Source of the DNA: Psococerastis gibbosa
Taxonomy: Eukaryota > Arthropoda > Insecta > Psocodea > Psocidae
Assembly: GCA_963971405.1 (NCBI GenBank)
Contig: OZ020490.1
Span: 32,451,464-32,515,463, forward strand
DNA: 64,000 nt
Direction of reading: 5' to 3'
The notes beneath the pieces were generated by a model, which was given only the letters and a program-made list of their open reading frames with translations, did not search any database and was not told where the DNA came from. The translations under genes were made by a program, and so were the position numbers. Within the stretch, counting starts at the first letter, position 1. Each line of letters starts with the position of its first letter. This document shows positions 42,271 through 55,100 of the stretch, piece by piece.

Positions 42271-42632
42271 TTAGGAAATAAAATATCAAGCCAGGCACGT
42301 CCCAGCAAAGGAAACCTTAGTTTGTCCCTGACTACAAGTAAAGGGAGATAATTATTCTCCACGGTCACTTCACAAATACCCTGAACCTGCAAGGGTGTAC
42401 CATTGACCGATTTGAAGGTGGACTGCACATCTCTCAGCTTGGGACCTCCCAGGTAGTTCCACTCCGACAACCCCACTAGAGATATAGGCGCGCCCGTGTC
42501 AACCTCGAATTCCAGAACCTTCCCATTGACCTTGGTTGATACTATGCCTCGTCCTTCTGAGAAATTCGCCACTTCGAGATTGTTGAAAATTCCTTCGTCT
42601 TGTAAACATTCTTCTTCATAGACTTCTTGCAC
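42267..42632 (-). pseudogene. Gypsy protease region
   Basis: It contains 'VLEFEVDTGAPISLVG', the retropepsin active-site DTGA, and 'LLGRAWL' near the C-terminus. It continues into RT in a neighbouring frame. Confidence 0.8.
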
Positions 42633-42700
42633 AGGTTCTTGGCGCTGTCTACTCTTGTTCTTATAGTCAGTTCTCTCGCATTCTTGCTGTCGTGACAGGG

Positions 42701-44587
42701 GGAAACAATTGGCAGCTATATTCTGGCTTTAAAGGAAGCCGCAAAAGACTGTGACTTCGGAACAGCGTTGAAGGAAAATTTACGCGACCAACTTGTATAT
42801 GGGTTAAGTTAAGTCTTAAACGCCAAATTGCGTAGCCTACTCATCTTGTGCAGCCTACGGTCTACACTATAGCAGCCATATATTGATAACGGTCTCCAGG
42901 CACGGGATGGTAAATCCAGAAATCATAAGCTGACAAAGCATTCCTTATGCTTTGTAGGAAAATAGGAAAGCAACAAGATCCTTGCTTAAAATATACATTA
43001 TCTTGCCAATGAGGCGTTTGCCTTCCCCCATATAAGCATTTTTTTAAGGTTTAAATAAATTCCGACTAGTCTCTGTTAGCCTATATTCAGATGAGCTCTT
43101 GTGGAATTTAGGAATAAAACTTATCAAAGCTTGTTGTGAAATAGGGAAAACTGTCAATGGTTCACATTGTTGTAATTATATTTCAACTGAAACTTTATAC
43201 TTTTCGACGCCATGGTAAATGATATGATGCGTCTTGCAAGGCTGTTTCAATCCAGTTAGAATAGCAAAATTAAGAAAACTTGCCCGTGAAATTGTATTGT
43301 AAAGGACAGTGATGTTAGCAATATTTAAAGACGTTAATTAATTTGTTAGATTTGCCAAATTCAGGCATAAATTCAAATTTAAAACAGAAACTAAAAAACT
43401 CACCGAACAAAACAGAAACGACGCCAATAAAACAAGGGCTCTATATAAAACAACAATGCATCTGCATGCCGGAAACAAGTTTGCAATTTGGCGACAAAAC
43501 TTGGCGCTTCTTTTCAAACAAAGTACGCTTTCATCTATAAAATTATGGACGATATGAATTAATTTTGTAATGTAGGCCTCATAAAATAATATAAATGAGA
43601 CTAAGTATTTTGGAAAACGTTTTAAGTAATAATCTAAGTCTTCAACAGTAACAGTAATGCTGATTTTTACGGTTGATCGAGCTAAATTGAACTTTCAATA
43701 GCTGCGGTCGTTAAAATTCAATTTCTTATTAATTATAAATCGTAGAGCTATAAATGAAATGTCAAGAAGTAGAAGAAAAATTCTCCTCTATATTATGATG
43801 CAGTACCCACAATACTTAATTGTTAGTGAGTGACATCAATATTAGTCACAGTTTTGAAACTCAATCGACCTGACATTCTCTTCAGTGCCGCTATAGGCTA
43901 TTAATTTTTACAAACAGCAAACTAGACAATCGGAGTTAATATGACGGCCATCTCTATTAGGGGCTTCGTCCCCATTAGTTCAGCCTTTGTTCTCTCAGCT
44001 CCTCGTGTACGTCACGGGTCCTCATCGCATGCCTTATATCTTGGTTACTACGTTTGTCTGTGTTACACCGCAGCATCATCTTAACATTCGCATTTCTGCT
44101 ATGTGAATCATATTTTCCTCTCCTCACGTAACGCGTAACACTCTGACCCATTCAACACATTGATGGGAGTCCGAAGGCCTTCAAATGATATAGTGGTAGC
44201 TTGTTAATACTTACCTAAAGAAGAGACTGAAGAGGTTATTAGGATACATTCATTGAAATGTATGTATCCAAGGCTCCACTGTCTTTTTTTTAAAATACAA
44301 TTAACGAACATGGTGATCTAGACCCCTTTTGCAGCCTACCTGTTTAAAATTTGTTAACGGGGTTTTATGAATTGACGATTGCTTATTAACGCTAACCTAA
44401 TTAACCTAACCTGTTAAATATTTCTGTGTTGTAAATTGCCGTTATTGGATCCATTTATTTCTGTTGTTGGCATATATTAAATATTCTATTCTATTCTAAT
44501 AAATGGCCGTGTATGCGAAAAATCATTTTAAAAAATAAAGTCCATGTAGTGTTGTTCTTTGCTTACTATCCACCTAACCTACACTGA
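42701..44587. other. Unassigned region
   Basis: AT-rich. The 65-codon ORF at 43343-43540 has no recognisable domain. A partial SINE 2 copy lies at about 44185-44290. Confidence 0.4.
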
Positions 44588-44862
44588 GGCGGCAATTCCA
44601 CCGGCGAATTTACTTCATTAGTGATTTGAGAATTTTAGTTTGTTTTATTTTAAGGAGACTTAACTTATCTATTATAAATTAAGTTATAATATGGTAGCAG
44701 AAATATTTGAAATGAAAAACGGCTTTATCATCATTAATAAGTCTACCATATTTTAACTTAATTTGTAATAGATAAGTTAAGTATCTACATAATAGTCTCC
44801 TTAGAACAAAAACAAAAATCTCGAATCACAAATGAAGTAAATTCGCCGGTGGAATTGCCGCC
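44588..44862. mobile_element. GGCG-type palindromic MITE
   Basis: Ends GGCGGCAATTCCACCGGCG and its inverse, flanked by TGA and TTA. Core 'taacttatctattataaatt' then 'atggtagcagaaat'. Long arms include 'tttgagaattttagtttg'. Confidence 0.8.
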
Positions 44863-46019
44863 TTACAAGGTAGATATAGAAGCAACTATGGCCAAGGAAT
44901 GGCCTATCAAATCAGTTTTACTACAAGGAGTAGAGGTATTAATGATAGGTAAAAATCTAGCAGCATCAGATTGTAAAGAATTGTATTAAACATAAAAAAA
45001 TACACGAAAATAACTCTCACAGGTTATTTCATCAATGTAAACTGGATTTCAATAGGTACAAAAATTATTCAATAAATTTTACAATACAGTAATCAGGGGC
45101 ACAAATATAATTGAGATCGGTGCCAACTAATAAACAGCAACAGTAAATTAAAGGCTGCAAAAATAACGAAAAGTTTATAGGTACAAGAGATCGATGGGAA
45201 AATGCAATGGACAACTTTCTTATTGGAAAATTCTTGCTTCTAACCAATTAAATCACTCGCCCAACCGCACCCAACCAATCAAAACATTGGGATTTGACAT
45301 CCTTACTCTACGGATTGCTATATGAAAGTAGTCCACTGGTTAACATAAACAAAGGGCTGATGAGTTCTAGAAGTAACCACCTCCGTATTTAAAAGCAATT
45401 AAGTAATGAGAAATTCTGCCAAAATAAGCGAACTAACTGAATTACTGGACAGCATCTGATTAGATTTAAGCCAAACATCAACAATGTATTCCCCTTCTAT
45501 CGAATGTATTACATGAAACAGTTGTACAGCTTATAGGAGGGGTTCGCTTTATAACCCTAAGTTATTCAAGACACAAAACTGAAAGACAAAATTCATCTAA
45601 TCCATACTAAACAAATTTGTTCTTCGAAAAATATATATCAAAGCCTTTAAAATGTGTTCGATACAGGCAAAAATTATTCGGTAACGGCGTACATGTTCAC
45701 GACTGTTACCTACTTGTACCAAATTCCTATGAAAACCAATTCTTTCAGATGTTTTCTTAGTTTCAGGTATTCCTCGTAACACTGAGGGTAACCATCCATT
45801 TGAAAATTGAAATCCGAAGGACAATTGAGCCAATCGAGGTGAAATCAGTCAATTTCATAAAAGTGCATGATAGGTAACTAAGGCCAACTGCGCATGGTTC
45901 AAATATATTTCTCACAAATTGTTTTGGTTCCTTTGTCATATTGAGGCTCGTTCCCCAGTGAAAAAAAATCTACTATCAATATGCACTATTATTGCTTTCC
46001 AATTTATACACAGTATAAG
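44863..46019. other. Unassigned region
   Basis: No gene is supported. The ORF at 45597-45833 lacks a recognisable domain. Confidence 0.4.
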
Positions 46020-46380
46020 AGAAGGTTGGTTATGGTCAAGACATTCGATTCAGATATTTAAACGGATTTACACGTTTTGAGGTCCCAGGAACCAAAAAGT
46101 TTTTTTACTAAATGTCTGTCTGTTCATCGATTTGCGGGCAAACTATTCGATGGATTTTGTTGAAATTTGGCATAGAATATGCAATCCCATCGAACAATTC
46201 AGTGCTTTGGGATAGGGGATGTCAAAGGATCCGAAATTTAACCATACGAAAATTATTTACTATGGAATTACTCAGATTACGTAACTACTAATTCATAAAC
46301 AGGAAAGCATGTTCGAGTAAACGTGGACCGGTTCTGATTATAAGCTTTTAAATAATAAGGAGAATAATTTCAATTAAATC
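46020..46380 (-). repeat. Dispersed repeat family Q, partial copy
   Basis: 'gatttacacgttttgaggtc' and 'gcatgttcgagtaaacg' match 400-1550. Confidence 0.75.
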
Positions 46381-47128
46381 AATTCAGGTAAATCGTGTTA
46401 GCATTTTTACATTGTCTCCCGGATCTCCATTGTCAACGAGGTAAATTAATCCTAAAATTGGCTGGAATATTTCAATAAATGCAACACTGAATGTTGAAAC
46501 AAAAAGCACTAAAAAAATCAAACTATTTCTGAAATTCTATGGGAGAATAGGCTACCCAACTGCAACGAACTGTTCTTACATGGAGTAGGGTTGATAAATT
46601 TTATACAATACTAATGACATAGGCTACAACGTATCTTAGCAACCGATTCAGCCGAGTGACTTCGTTTGTTTAGGATGTTAAGAGGAAGCTGGCCGTCGAC
46701 GTTGGCCACTCCTGGATCACCCTAACCAATACATATGTGGAGTTGAAGCGGGTCTGCCAGGGTGGAGGGGAGTGGAGGCATGTTGCTGCCAACCAGCCAG
46801 CCGGCTGTAACTTGAAGAAGAACCTAACCTATTTTGGGATGAGCCAGGGGTGGCCAATGAAAAGGCTTCCTTTTAAGAAAACTCTGGAGTGACTGGAATG
46901 AATTTAGCAGCTCGAGTATTGTCACACCATCTGCTTTGTACGAGGCTACATAAGGTTCTTCAACAAAACCCATCACCCGCCCGAATATTCTGCTGGCTGT
47001 AGTAATTTGTTGCAAATTGAATCGAGAAGGTAACATTAATTGGACGGCTTGTGATATTAAAGTCACTAATCATTTCATCTAAGCTTCCCCAAGGTTATAT
47101 CGTAACATTGCGACATTAGCGCCAGTTT
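46381..47128 (-). other. 3' flank of the echinus homolog
   Basis: The 3' UTR should start at 47128 and run leftward. No canonical AATAAA was identified with confidence. A GC-richer segment at 46690-46830 may be a LINE tail. Confidence 0.35.
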
Positions 47129-49197
47129 TTAAGTTCTCGGACGGAATCTGGACATGTAAAAATCACAGTCGGGACAGTATCTCGCAGGAAGCACAACCAG
47201 TTTTTTCCTACACAAATGACACGCATTCGTCCTAGCCTGCCCATTCGTCTGTCCAACAACAATCTCCTGCGCAGGCGCTGCCATCCGAGGCGGCTCCATC
47301 TTGTTGGGCACATATTTCGGAAGGGGCGGGAACTGGTACGTCGTGAAAATTTTAGTCCGTTGCTGTGGCAACAGTGATTGGTAATACTGATGAGCCGCAG
47401 CAGTTGGCGGCATTGCTTGGTAAGGTGTAGCTTTGTTCACACCCAACCGCACTGACGCACTTTTATCAGGTTGACTAACACTACCGCGCCCGGAAACTTC
47501 AAAATTCTTGACCGGAACTTGCATGTACGGTCGCGGCGCGTCGCACTGCGGGGGTGGGTTGTACTGCGGTGGTCTCGAACGTTCTGGCGCGCACAGTGGT
47601 ATCTGCATCCTGTTATGCAACATGGTTTGGTTTGCCGGTGTCTCTGTAGCAGTCGGTATGGCAACACCATCCTCTTTACCCATAGCCGAACGTAGAACCC
47701 GCTCTAAAATCGGATTAGGTATAAAGCTATCGTCTTCATCGTCATCCGCAGTGGCGACTAACACAACCTGGTCACAAAACGTCACGTTTTTCTTCTTACC
47801 ACCACTCTTTCTCCTGAACAGCCCAATATCCCCGCAATTGTCATCCTCAACGCTACCAGCGAGCTTCAAAACACTTGTCGTGAAGTTACCCTGGAAGCGC
47901 AACTCAGGCATCGGCTCCTCCACATGAACCTGTTCAAATTTGGACGCCAAATCCTTAACAGAGCAATCAGTCTTTCGGTCGTAGGCAAAATCAACAACAT
48001 CCTCAGAAACGACCTCCGGTCTCGTCACTTTCTGCTGCAACTTTGCCTGAAGCTCTTGCAACAAGCCACCACCCTGTTGCTGATAGTCAACCGCCAGGTA
48101 CGCCTGCAACATAGCACCACCATGCGGGTCAACAGCCATCAGCTCATCAGGAGGCGGTGGAAACTCCTCGCTGGCTTGCCGAGAATGCGTCACCGACTGG
48201 GCAGGGCTCGGGTATGGCGGCAAATCTTCGTCCATGTCCTCCTGTTGCATGTGAACATCAGCACGAGTCACCATGCCCTGCACGTTCGCATACTGCACCG
48301 GGTCGTCCCTCACTGTAAACTTCGGCTTGGGCTTCGTCAGTTGCGACGTCGTTCTCAGTGGTGGAGGCGGAGGCACCCTAGCCGCAGCAAGCACCCTACC
48401 ATGGAAGCTCTTCCTCATTAGACGACTTCTCTCCAAATTAGGGTTCCCGGCAAACTCCAAATGCCCTTCAGACAAATACCCAGAGAGTTGTTTCTCCGGG
48501 TTAGGCGGTTTGCACACGATATCGTCCTGAGTCTTCAGATTTACCTGCTTCAAATCCTCGTCCTCCCTCAAATCAGGCATACTCCTGTTTTTCCTCTTTA
48601 TCAGCCCGCCCATAAGCAACTTCCTCCTAATCTTATGCTGCTTACTCTTAACCTTAGGTTCAGGTTCTGCTTTCACCTCAGGTTTCTTGTTTCTCTCCTC
48701 ACTTCTCGCCCGTTTCTCCTTGGTCGGACTCGTCTTGTCCTTCCTTCCCGGCCGATCATACACCAAATACTCGGCATCTTCAATAACATTCGGCGTGGGC
48801 GACTCATTCCCCCTATTTCTCACCCTGGACATGACGCCACCCTTCTTCTTAGGCAGCGTGGCATAAATCTCAATATTATTGGCCTTGTTGGAGAGATCAT
48901 GGACGCCAATAACGGGCTGCGGCAACATCTCGCGCACAATCTTGTTGTTTGCAATGTTGGCGGCATTGCTCACCGTCGTCTGCTGCGTGATGTGCTCCCT
49001 CGAGTTTTGTCTGAGGACAGTGGGATTGTTCACTGTTGGTGGTTGAGGTTGCGTGAGTAGTTCCCTGGAATTCTGCCGGCTGTGCAGACCTTTGTTGCTG
49101 TCCCGCGAGTTTTGCCGGCTGTGGTTGCCCTTCGATCCGGAGCTACGTTGGCTCGATGTGCTGTTTTCCCGGCTATGACGAGCTTCTAGAGTTCCCT
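47129..49197 (-). CDS. ec: echinus homolog, last exon
   Basis: Acceptor 'tttttttttctttcag', phase 1 in, TAG-type stop at 47129-47131; 689 residues. It begins with four spaced SR-x-NSR repeats ([29 protein letters not shown]), then basic, Pro-rich and acidic segments. The extreme C-terminus '[20 protein letters not shown]' followed by DFYMSRFR is a probable zinc-binding CxxC/CxxC module. Codon use and GC content differ sharply from the flanks. Confidence 0.9.
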
Positions 49198-52100
49198 CTG
49201 AAAGAAAAAAAAATTGTAAATAAGTAAATTAAAAATGTGTCACTTAAACTCGTACTATTAACATGTCAACGGCCATACCATGTTAAATCCTCCAGAATAG
49301 AGCATGCTCCAAACTGCGGCAAACATGGCAGTGTGCAACGCGTTGCCAGGGGAACAAGGTGGGGCATAATAATGAGCTGAGACTACCAGTCAGTCTTAGT
49401 GCGTGACGAGTCCTGGTCACCTTCGAATTAATCGTGTAACTTTACCATGTTCCCCGAGTTGTTCGGAATCCACTATAATCAGGAGGTAATCACCTGAGGT
49501 TAAGGAGTCTGCCCTTAGGGAGGCTCACTTTAATTAACAGACTCACTCCCCCCGCCAGGCTAACAGGGTTGCTTAAAGTGGCAACGCTGGAAAACAAACA
49601 AATAAACGCACCTACAAAGAGCTTTCAGGACATTCAGAGTATCATACTAACCGAACGTATAAGTATTGAAGTTCTCCTGACAGTTAATTTACCATATTAA
49701 GGTTGCGCCCCGAAAGAAATTTGCTGACTTGAACAAGCATCGACTATGGTGCCCATTCCATTGACCGGCTAGGGCTATTTCCAAAAACGGTGACGTGATA
49801 GCAGACATTCAAGACTTAGGTGGCGTTTCCACCGACCTCGCATTGCAGAATTGACGGAAATGTTTATTTTCCTCTATGCCATAGTTAAAATTGATCAATG
49901 ATCATACAGTGAAATCACAAACAAACTAAAATTAAAAAAATGGCGTCATGGGATATGTTATGTACAAACATTTTAATAGATTTCTATAAAAAGAAAAATT
50001 CTAATTTCCGTCAATGTCATTTGCACTCTGCAATGCGAGATCGGTGGAAACGCAACCTAAGTCTTGAATGTCTGCTACCACGTCACTGTTTTGGGAAATA
50101 GCCCTAGCCGGTCAATGGAATGGGCGCCTAAGAGTAAAGAAAAACTGCTATATTTGGGTTGTGCTTCCTCTACCACTATCGCCCATGGTATGCCACCTTT
50201 GACCTTCCTTTCCATAGTCTAAGTTCTAGTTCTAAGAGCCACCTGGTTCTTACAAAATGAAAATCGCACATCTGTTGTGTTATGATCATAATATGATGTG
50301 TTTGTGGTCTTTCGGTACTGCATTGGCTATAACGTACTGTTTAAATTGTTGGCTGAAAATTTTCCACTTTGAAGTTATCGGATTGAAGCACGCTACATAA
50401 CCTATATTGGTTACCGACTGGGCACTGCTTGTTGCAGCAGAAGCAGATCCTGATCCTCCTGTCATCGTCCCAAATAATTGTAAGTACCTTATTTAGTCCT
50501 AGTCGCAATCCCCATGCGTTTTTATACTTAGTCGAGATTGACAGGAAGAGCTATCAAAGAAATTGCATAACATAGAAGAAATACTCCTCAACATTTTGAT
50601 ACATGATGTGTAGCCGTCACAAACACCGGGCGCCCTCACCAACAGTTTTTTCTTCAAGTTCTACAATTGTGGTTAACCTATGTTGAGGCCGGGCACATAT
50701 CTTGTATCAAAATGCAGAGGAGCATTTCTGGCAAGGGATATGATATGATATACGATATAGAGATTTGATTTTTACACTTGCAAGGGTTTTCCCTCTGCAA
50801 TTGTCTCACCTTAATGCTACTTTGGAGAGATCACGTGACGATTGGGAGAGTGCTAGAGGCTATTGAAAAAGAGAGACAGCTGTCACCTCATATAAAAAGT
50901 AGAAGAGCGAAATGGGTACGGCATTTGTTAAGAAACGAAAATAGAAGAGGGCGGCCGAAGAAGGAATTCATGGATGAAGTGAAGGAGGACGCAGGAGCTC
51001 AAACGTACGTAAGAGCTGAAGAGGGAGGCGCAGAACCAAGAGAACTGGAGGATATGCAGGGAGTTGCTGGCAACCAATCATTGAGATGGTGACCGCACAA
51101 GGAGAATGTTACTCTCAATCTACTTACCTTTATCTCCAGACACCTTCCGCTGCAGACTCCTCAACCCGACTACGCACGAGTTGTGCTTCATGCGCGCCAT
51201 TGAGATGTTGCCGGGATTGTTGTAGGGCGCATCCAGCGCCGCCCGCGACTTGCCACACGCCGCCTGAACTAACACCAGCGCCGCCTCCATGTCGCCCTGC
51301 TCCTCCAGAATGCGCCCTCGCTCCATCAGGTCGTCCACTTCCCGACAGAGGTCCTCACAGTCCTGTCCAACTGGAAGAATAAAATCTAAAATGGAGAGGA
51401 AGAAACGCAAGAAAAATGGGACAAGCTAGAGGCTCCAACCCCCTTTTATTCGGCTTTGTTTAACAGTTAGCTGACTCGTACTTGGCATGTCATGCTTTCG
51501 CCTGTTTCATTGCGTTAATGGTAGGCTTGTCTCAGTTTGTCCATTATCGCTTGTAGCCGGTGTAGGTTGACATCGAGAACGTATATATATATATATAACA
51601 GCTTGCCAATGGCCAAAATTCAAACGGAAACAATACAAATAATGTCCGTAATTCATGGGATCGTTGGCATTGGACAAAGCTATGGGCCACTATAAGTAGG
51701 CCTGGGTCCATAAGAAGGCCTCGAAAAGAATTACAAAAACAGTTAGCCACGAAAGAAAGGAGGTTAAATATTTTAAATTTTATTTATACGTCAGAATCTG
51801 CAGTTGGAGACATTGCGAATGCAGAAACGAATTATGTTCCCAATTGTACTATATGGTATGGAGGGATGGACTTTGACACAGGCTATGGAAAACTCAATCA
51901 GTGCATTTGAAATGTGGGTATACAGACGAATGATGCGTATATCCTGGAGAGATCGTGTCCCTAATGCTGAGGTCCTGAGGCGAAAGGATACAGAAGCCAA
52001 GTTGCTGCTGACGGTTAAGAAACGGAAACTAACATACGTCGGTCATGTGCTGAGGAACGAAAAATATCGCCTTCTGTATGTAATAATCCAAGGGAAGATG

Positions 52101-55100
52101 GAGAGACAGAGGGCTCCTGGCAGAAGAACGTCCAGATTGAAAACCTGAGGCAGTGGTTTGGCAAGACCACTACTTCCTTTTTCAGAGCCATGATGCATTT
52201 CATTGCCTTGATGATCGCCCATCTTCGTTAGAAGAGACATTTCATTGTTGTTCCTAGCCCAATTCTCGACCAACTAAGCCGGCTAACAATTCCAGATTGC
52301 CTATCTTACCTGGTAATCTAGCTTCTGGTATCTGTGCCAGTTGGAAACTGTGTTTGAGTCCTTGCTGGAGTGGTAGCGAGTCTGTGGAAGACAGCGAGTA
52401 TGAGTCGTAGCCAGCGTCAAGATGAGCACTCGTTTCAGTCTTGGCAAGAGGACTGCGGGGAACTCTGCAACACAAAAAGTACAAAATCAGGCAAGACCAA
52501 TAATTATTTCACCACGGGTTTGTTGGACTTATACTGTGTTAGTAGTCATTGGAGGCAGGGGTCTCACAATCATCGGACAATTAGGGCGGACTTCTCAGGA
52601 CTAAGTCTGATGATAGCACCCACTCCTGAAACGTCGCCCCTTCCCTCGAAGGGGCTACGCCCTAATTGTTAAAAATAGTAAAGACAAAACACGCCAGCTC
52701 ACCTCTGTTGCATTTTGCCGACGATATAGAGGTACGGATTCTCCATGGACGTGGAAGAGGAAGACGAGGCACTGTTCCTGTCGCCACTCCAGTTGCCCGA
52801 GTCCCTGCGGCGTGGCGAGGCGTTCTCACCACCCGGCGTCGCTCCAACCCCACGCGACCCATCCGACTCAGTGAACACGGAGCTGCGCTCGCTGTCAGAG
52901 CTGTTGGACCTCTGCACGGGTTTGCGTAGAGTGCCTGACATCTGGAAGTAACAAAGAGCAACTTTAATAAACAAATAAACATCATCAGCAATCAGCATCA
53001 TCATTTATGATTAGCTCCTAGTTGAGAATTATTCCTCCACTACTTGCTGTCCCTCAAATGTAGACCATTCTAACTCTCATGAATTTTTTGAAAAGTTAAT
53101 ATTTAGGCGCGGGGTTCTTTCGAGTACCTAATACGCCAGTCCGCGTGTGTCTGCTGTTTATTAAATGTTTTGTCTACGGTAGGGTCGGGTTCTAGTGATT
53201 GGGCCATGGCTGTTCCCAATGAGGTGTTGCAGAGTGTTTGGTTTTAAGAGAAAGAGTCTGGTTGACGAGCAAGAACGGCCTTCGGTTATTAAGTGATGGA
53301 CAGAAAACTGTAAGAGGCTCGCCACACTTGGCATATATGTATATATATATATGTTTATATGTTTGCTTTCCAACGACTGTTTTCAGAATTTCTTCTTTAA
53401 ACTATCCTGTCAGCCTGGCGAGGGAGTGAGTCAGTTTATACACTTGAGGCACCCTAAGGGCAGACTCCTTCCCCTCAGGGAGAAGGGAAGTTGACAAACA
53501 GGGTGGACCTTGGTCCTCCTGATGATAGTGGATTTCGAACCACTTGGGGAGCACAGTTAAGTCCCACGATTAATTCGGAGCTGACCAGGACTCGACACGC
53601 ACTTAAACTGACCGGTATAGTTTCAGCGCATAACCATGTCTCATGAGTCTTACCGAGTTAGAGCGATAAAGAGGATTCTGATGTTGGTACGCCTGCGCCA
53701 TAATAACAGCCTGCATGTCCGACAGGTTCTGGTAGTCACTTATCGTCTGCTTGGACTGCTCGGGGTTGGGGGTGACAGCACGGCGCGTGGAAGACGCGGT
53801 CTGTACGCTCTGCAGCGGCTTCTCGGGCGACGGCGTGACTGCTCTACGCCCTGGCGACAAAGGCGGCAACTGCGACCCTGAAAGCAACAACAACAACAAA
53901 GTTAGTTTCTTCCAAAGATCCCACTAGGCTGACAGGGTGGCTTAAAGCAGAAATGCTGAAAGCAGGTTTTGGAAAACAAACAACAACATTGTTGCCGTCA
54001 CTTTGCCGGTTCTTTTCCTCGGAAGCCAGCACATTAACAATTTCCCTTACTTCCTCAATGTCACTATCCTTTGTGTACAAAAATTATCTTAGTACCTAAC
54101 AAAACATGCCAATAGAAAACCTAACAAAATTATTTGTAAACCTACCATTACTATTAGGCTGAGCATTCCTCACAGCATATCCACTAGTCGGCAAATTGCC
54201 CGGTGCCGTATTCTTCGAAAATCCCGGCTGTCCCGCACTGTTCGGCACCGCCTGGTACGTCCCGTTCGGTACAGCCCTGTAACTCTGATGGTAACCACTT
54301 GGGGGCACAACACCATGGTACGGTCCATAACCATTTGGATACCCCTGATCCGCCACCTGGTACACACCACTAGCATTCGTCCTGTAGCCACCAGGCATCT
54401 GGTAGCCGTTCTGTTGGTACCCCTGCAGCGGATACCCTCCATTTCCATAATAGCCGCCATTTTGCGGCGGATATTGCTGTGAGTGGACTGCGCAGGGTTT
54501 CTCCGGTGGGTATCCATTTTGACTGGGTTGTCCATTGGTTTGAGGGATGGGTTTGGGGAAGCTGTTGGGTGCCGGTCGGAGGAACCTGGACGGCGAGGTA
54601 GTGGCAGTCAGGTTCGTAACGGGCGTTATGAATTTAGGTGCGTCTTGAGTGTTGACGGGTGACCCGCCGAGTGCTGCATACAGGAGAAGGAGTGGTTGGT
54701 AGCGACCCCTGCGGCATTTCTCCACAACCTGAAATACAGACGAATATCGTCAGATGGAGCTGGGTATAATAGTCCAATATTAATGGGGGAAAAATCGGAG
54801 GGCGTAAAGACTTATTATAAGACAAGTTTGAACCAAATATCTTATGATAATATGAAATATGCCTCGTAGAGCTTAGTAAAAAGTACGAGGACAAACAGAA
54901 GAAATTTTTCTTAAAAGTGTACAAAATGAAATATCTCATGAAGTATACACCGTAAAAATAAAACATCCCTTAGCAGAAATGCTCCGCTACAACGATCTTG
55001 ATGTAGGCGACCCTAGCTTGGTTCAACGTCCATCCCTCCATACAATATAGAATGATTGGGTTACTGAGTTTGGGGCCTAGAAACTAAATTCTAAGTGGGA

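Larger units (their letters stand above)
38579..42700 (-). mobile_element. Ty3/gypsy LTR retrotransposon remnant (pol only)
   Basis: Pol order on the minus strand is protease, RT, RNase H, integrase, as in Ty3/gypsy elements of the K02A2.6 type. It starts abruptly near 42700 and no gag is seen. No matched LTR pair could be identified. Three insertions and one internal duplication break pol. This copy is dead. Confidence 0.88.

Noticed and set aside
48461-49060. 199-codon plus-strand ORF
   Set aside because: Antisense shadow of the GC-rich last echinus exon; no domain, and echinus splicing and phases support the minus strand.
52745-52951. Plus-strand ORFs over an echinus exon
   Set aside because: Shadows of the Ser/Arg-rich exon at 52703-52941, which has good splice sites and matching phase on the minus strand.
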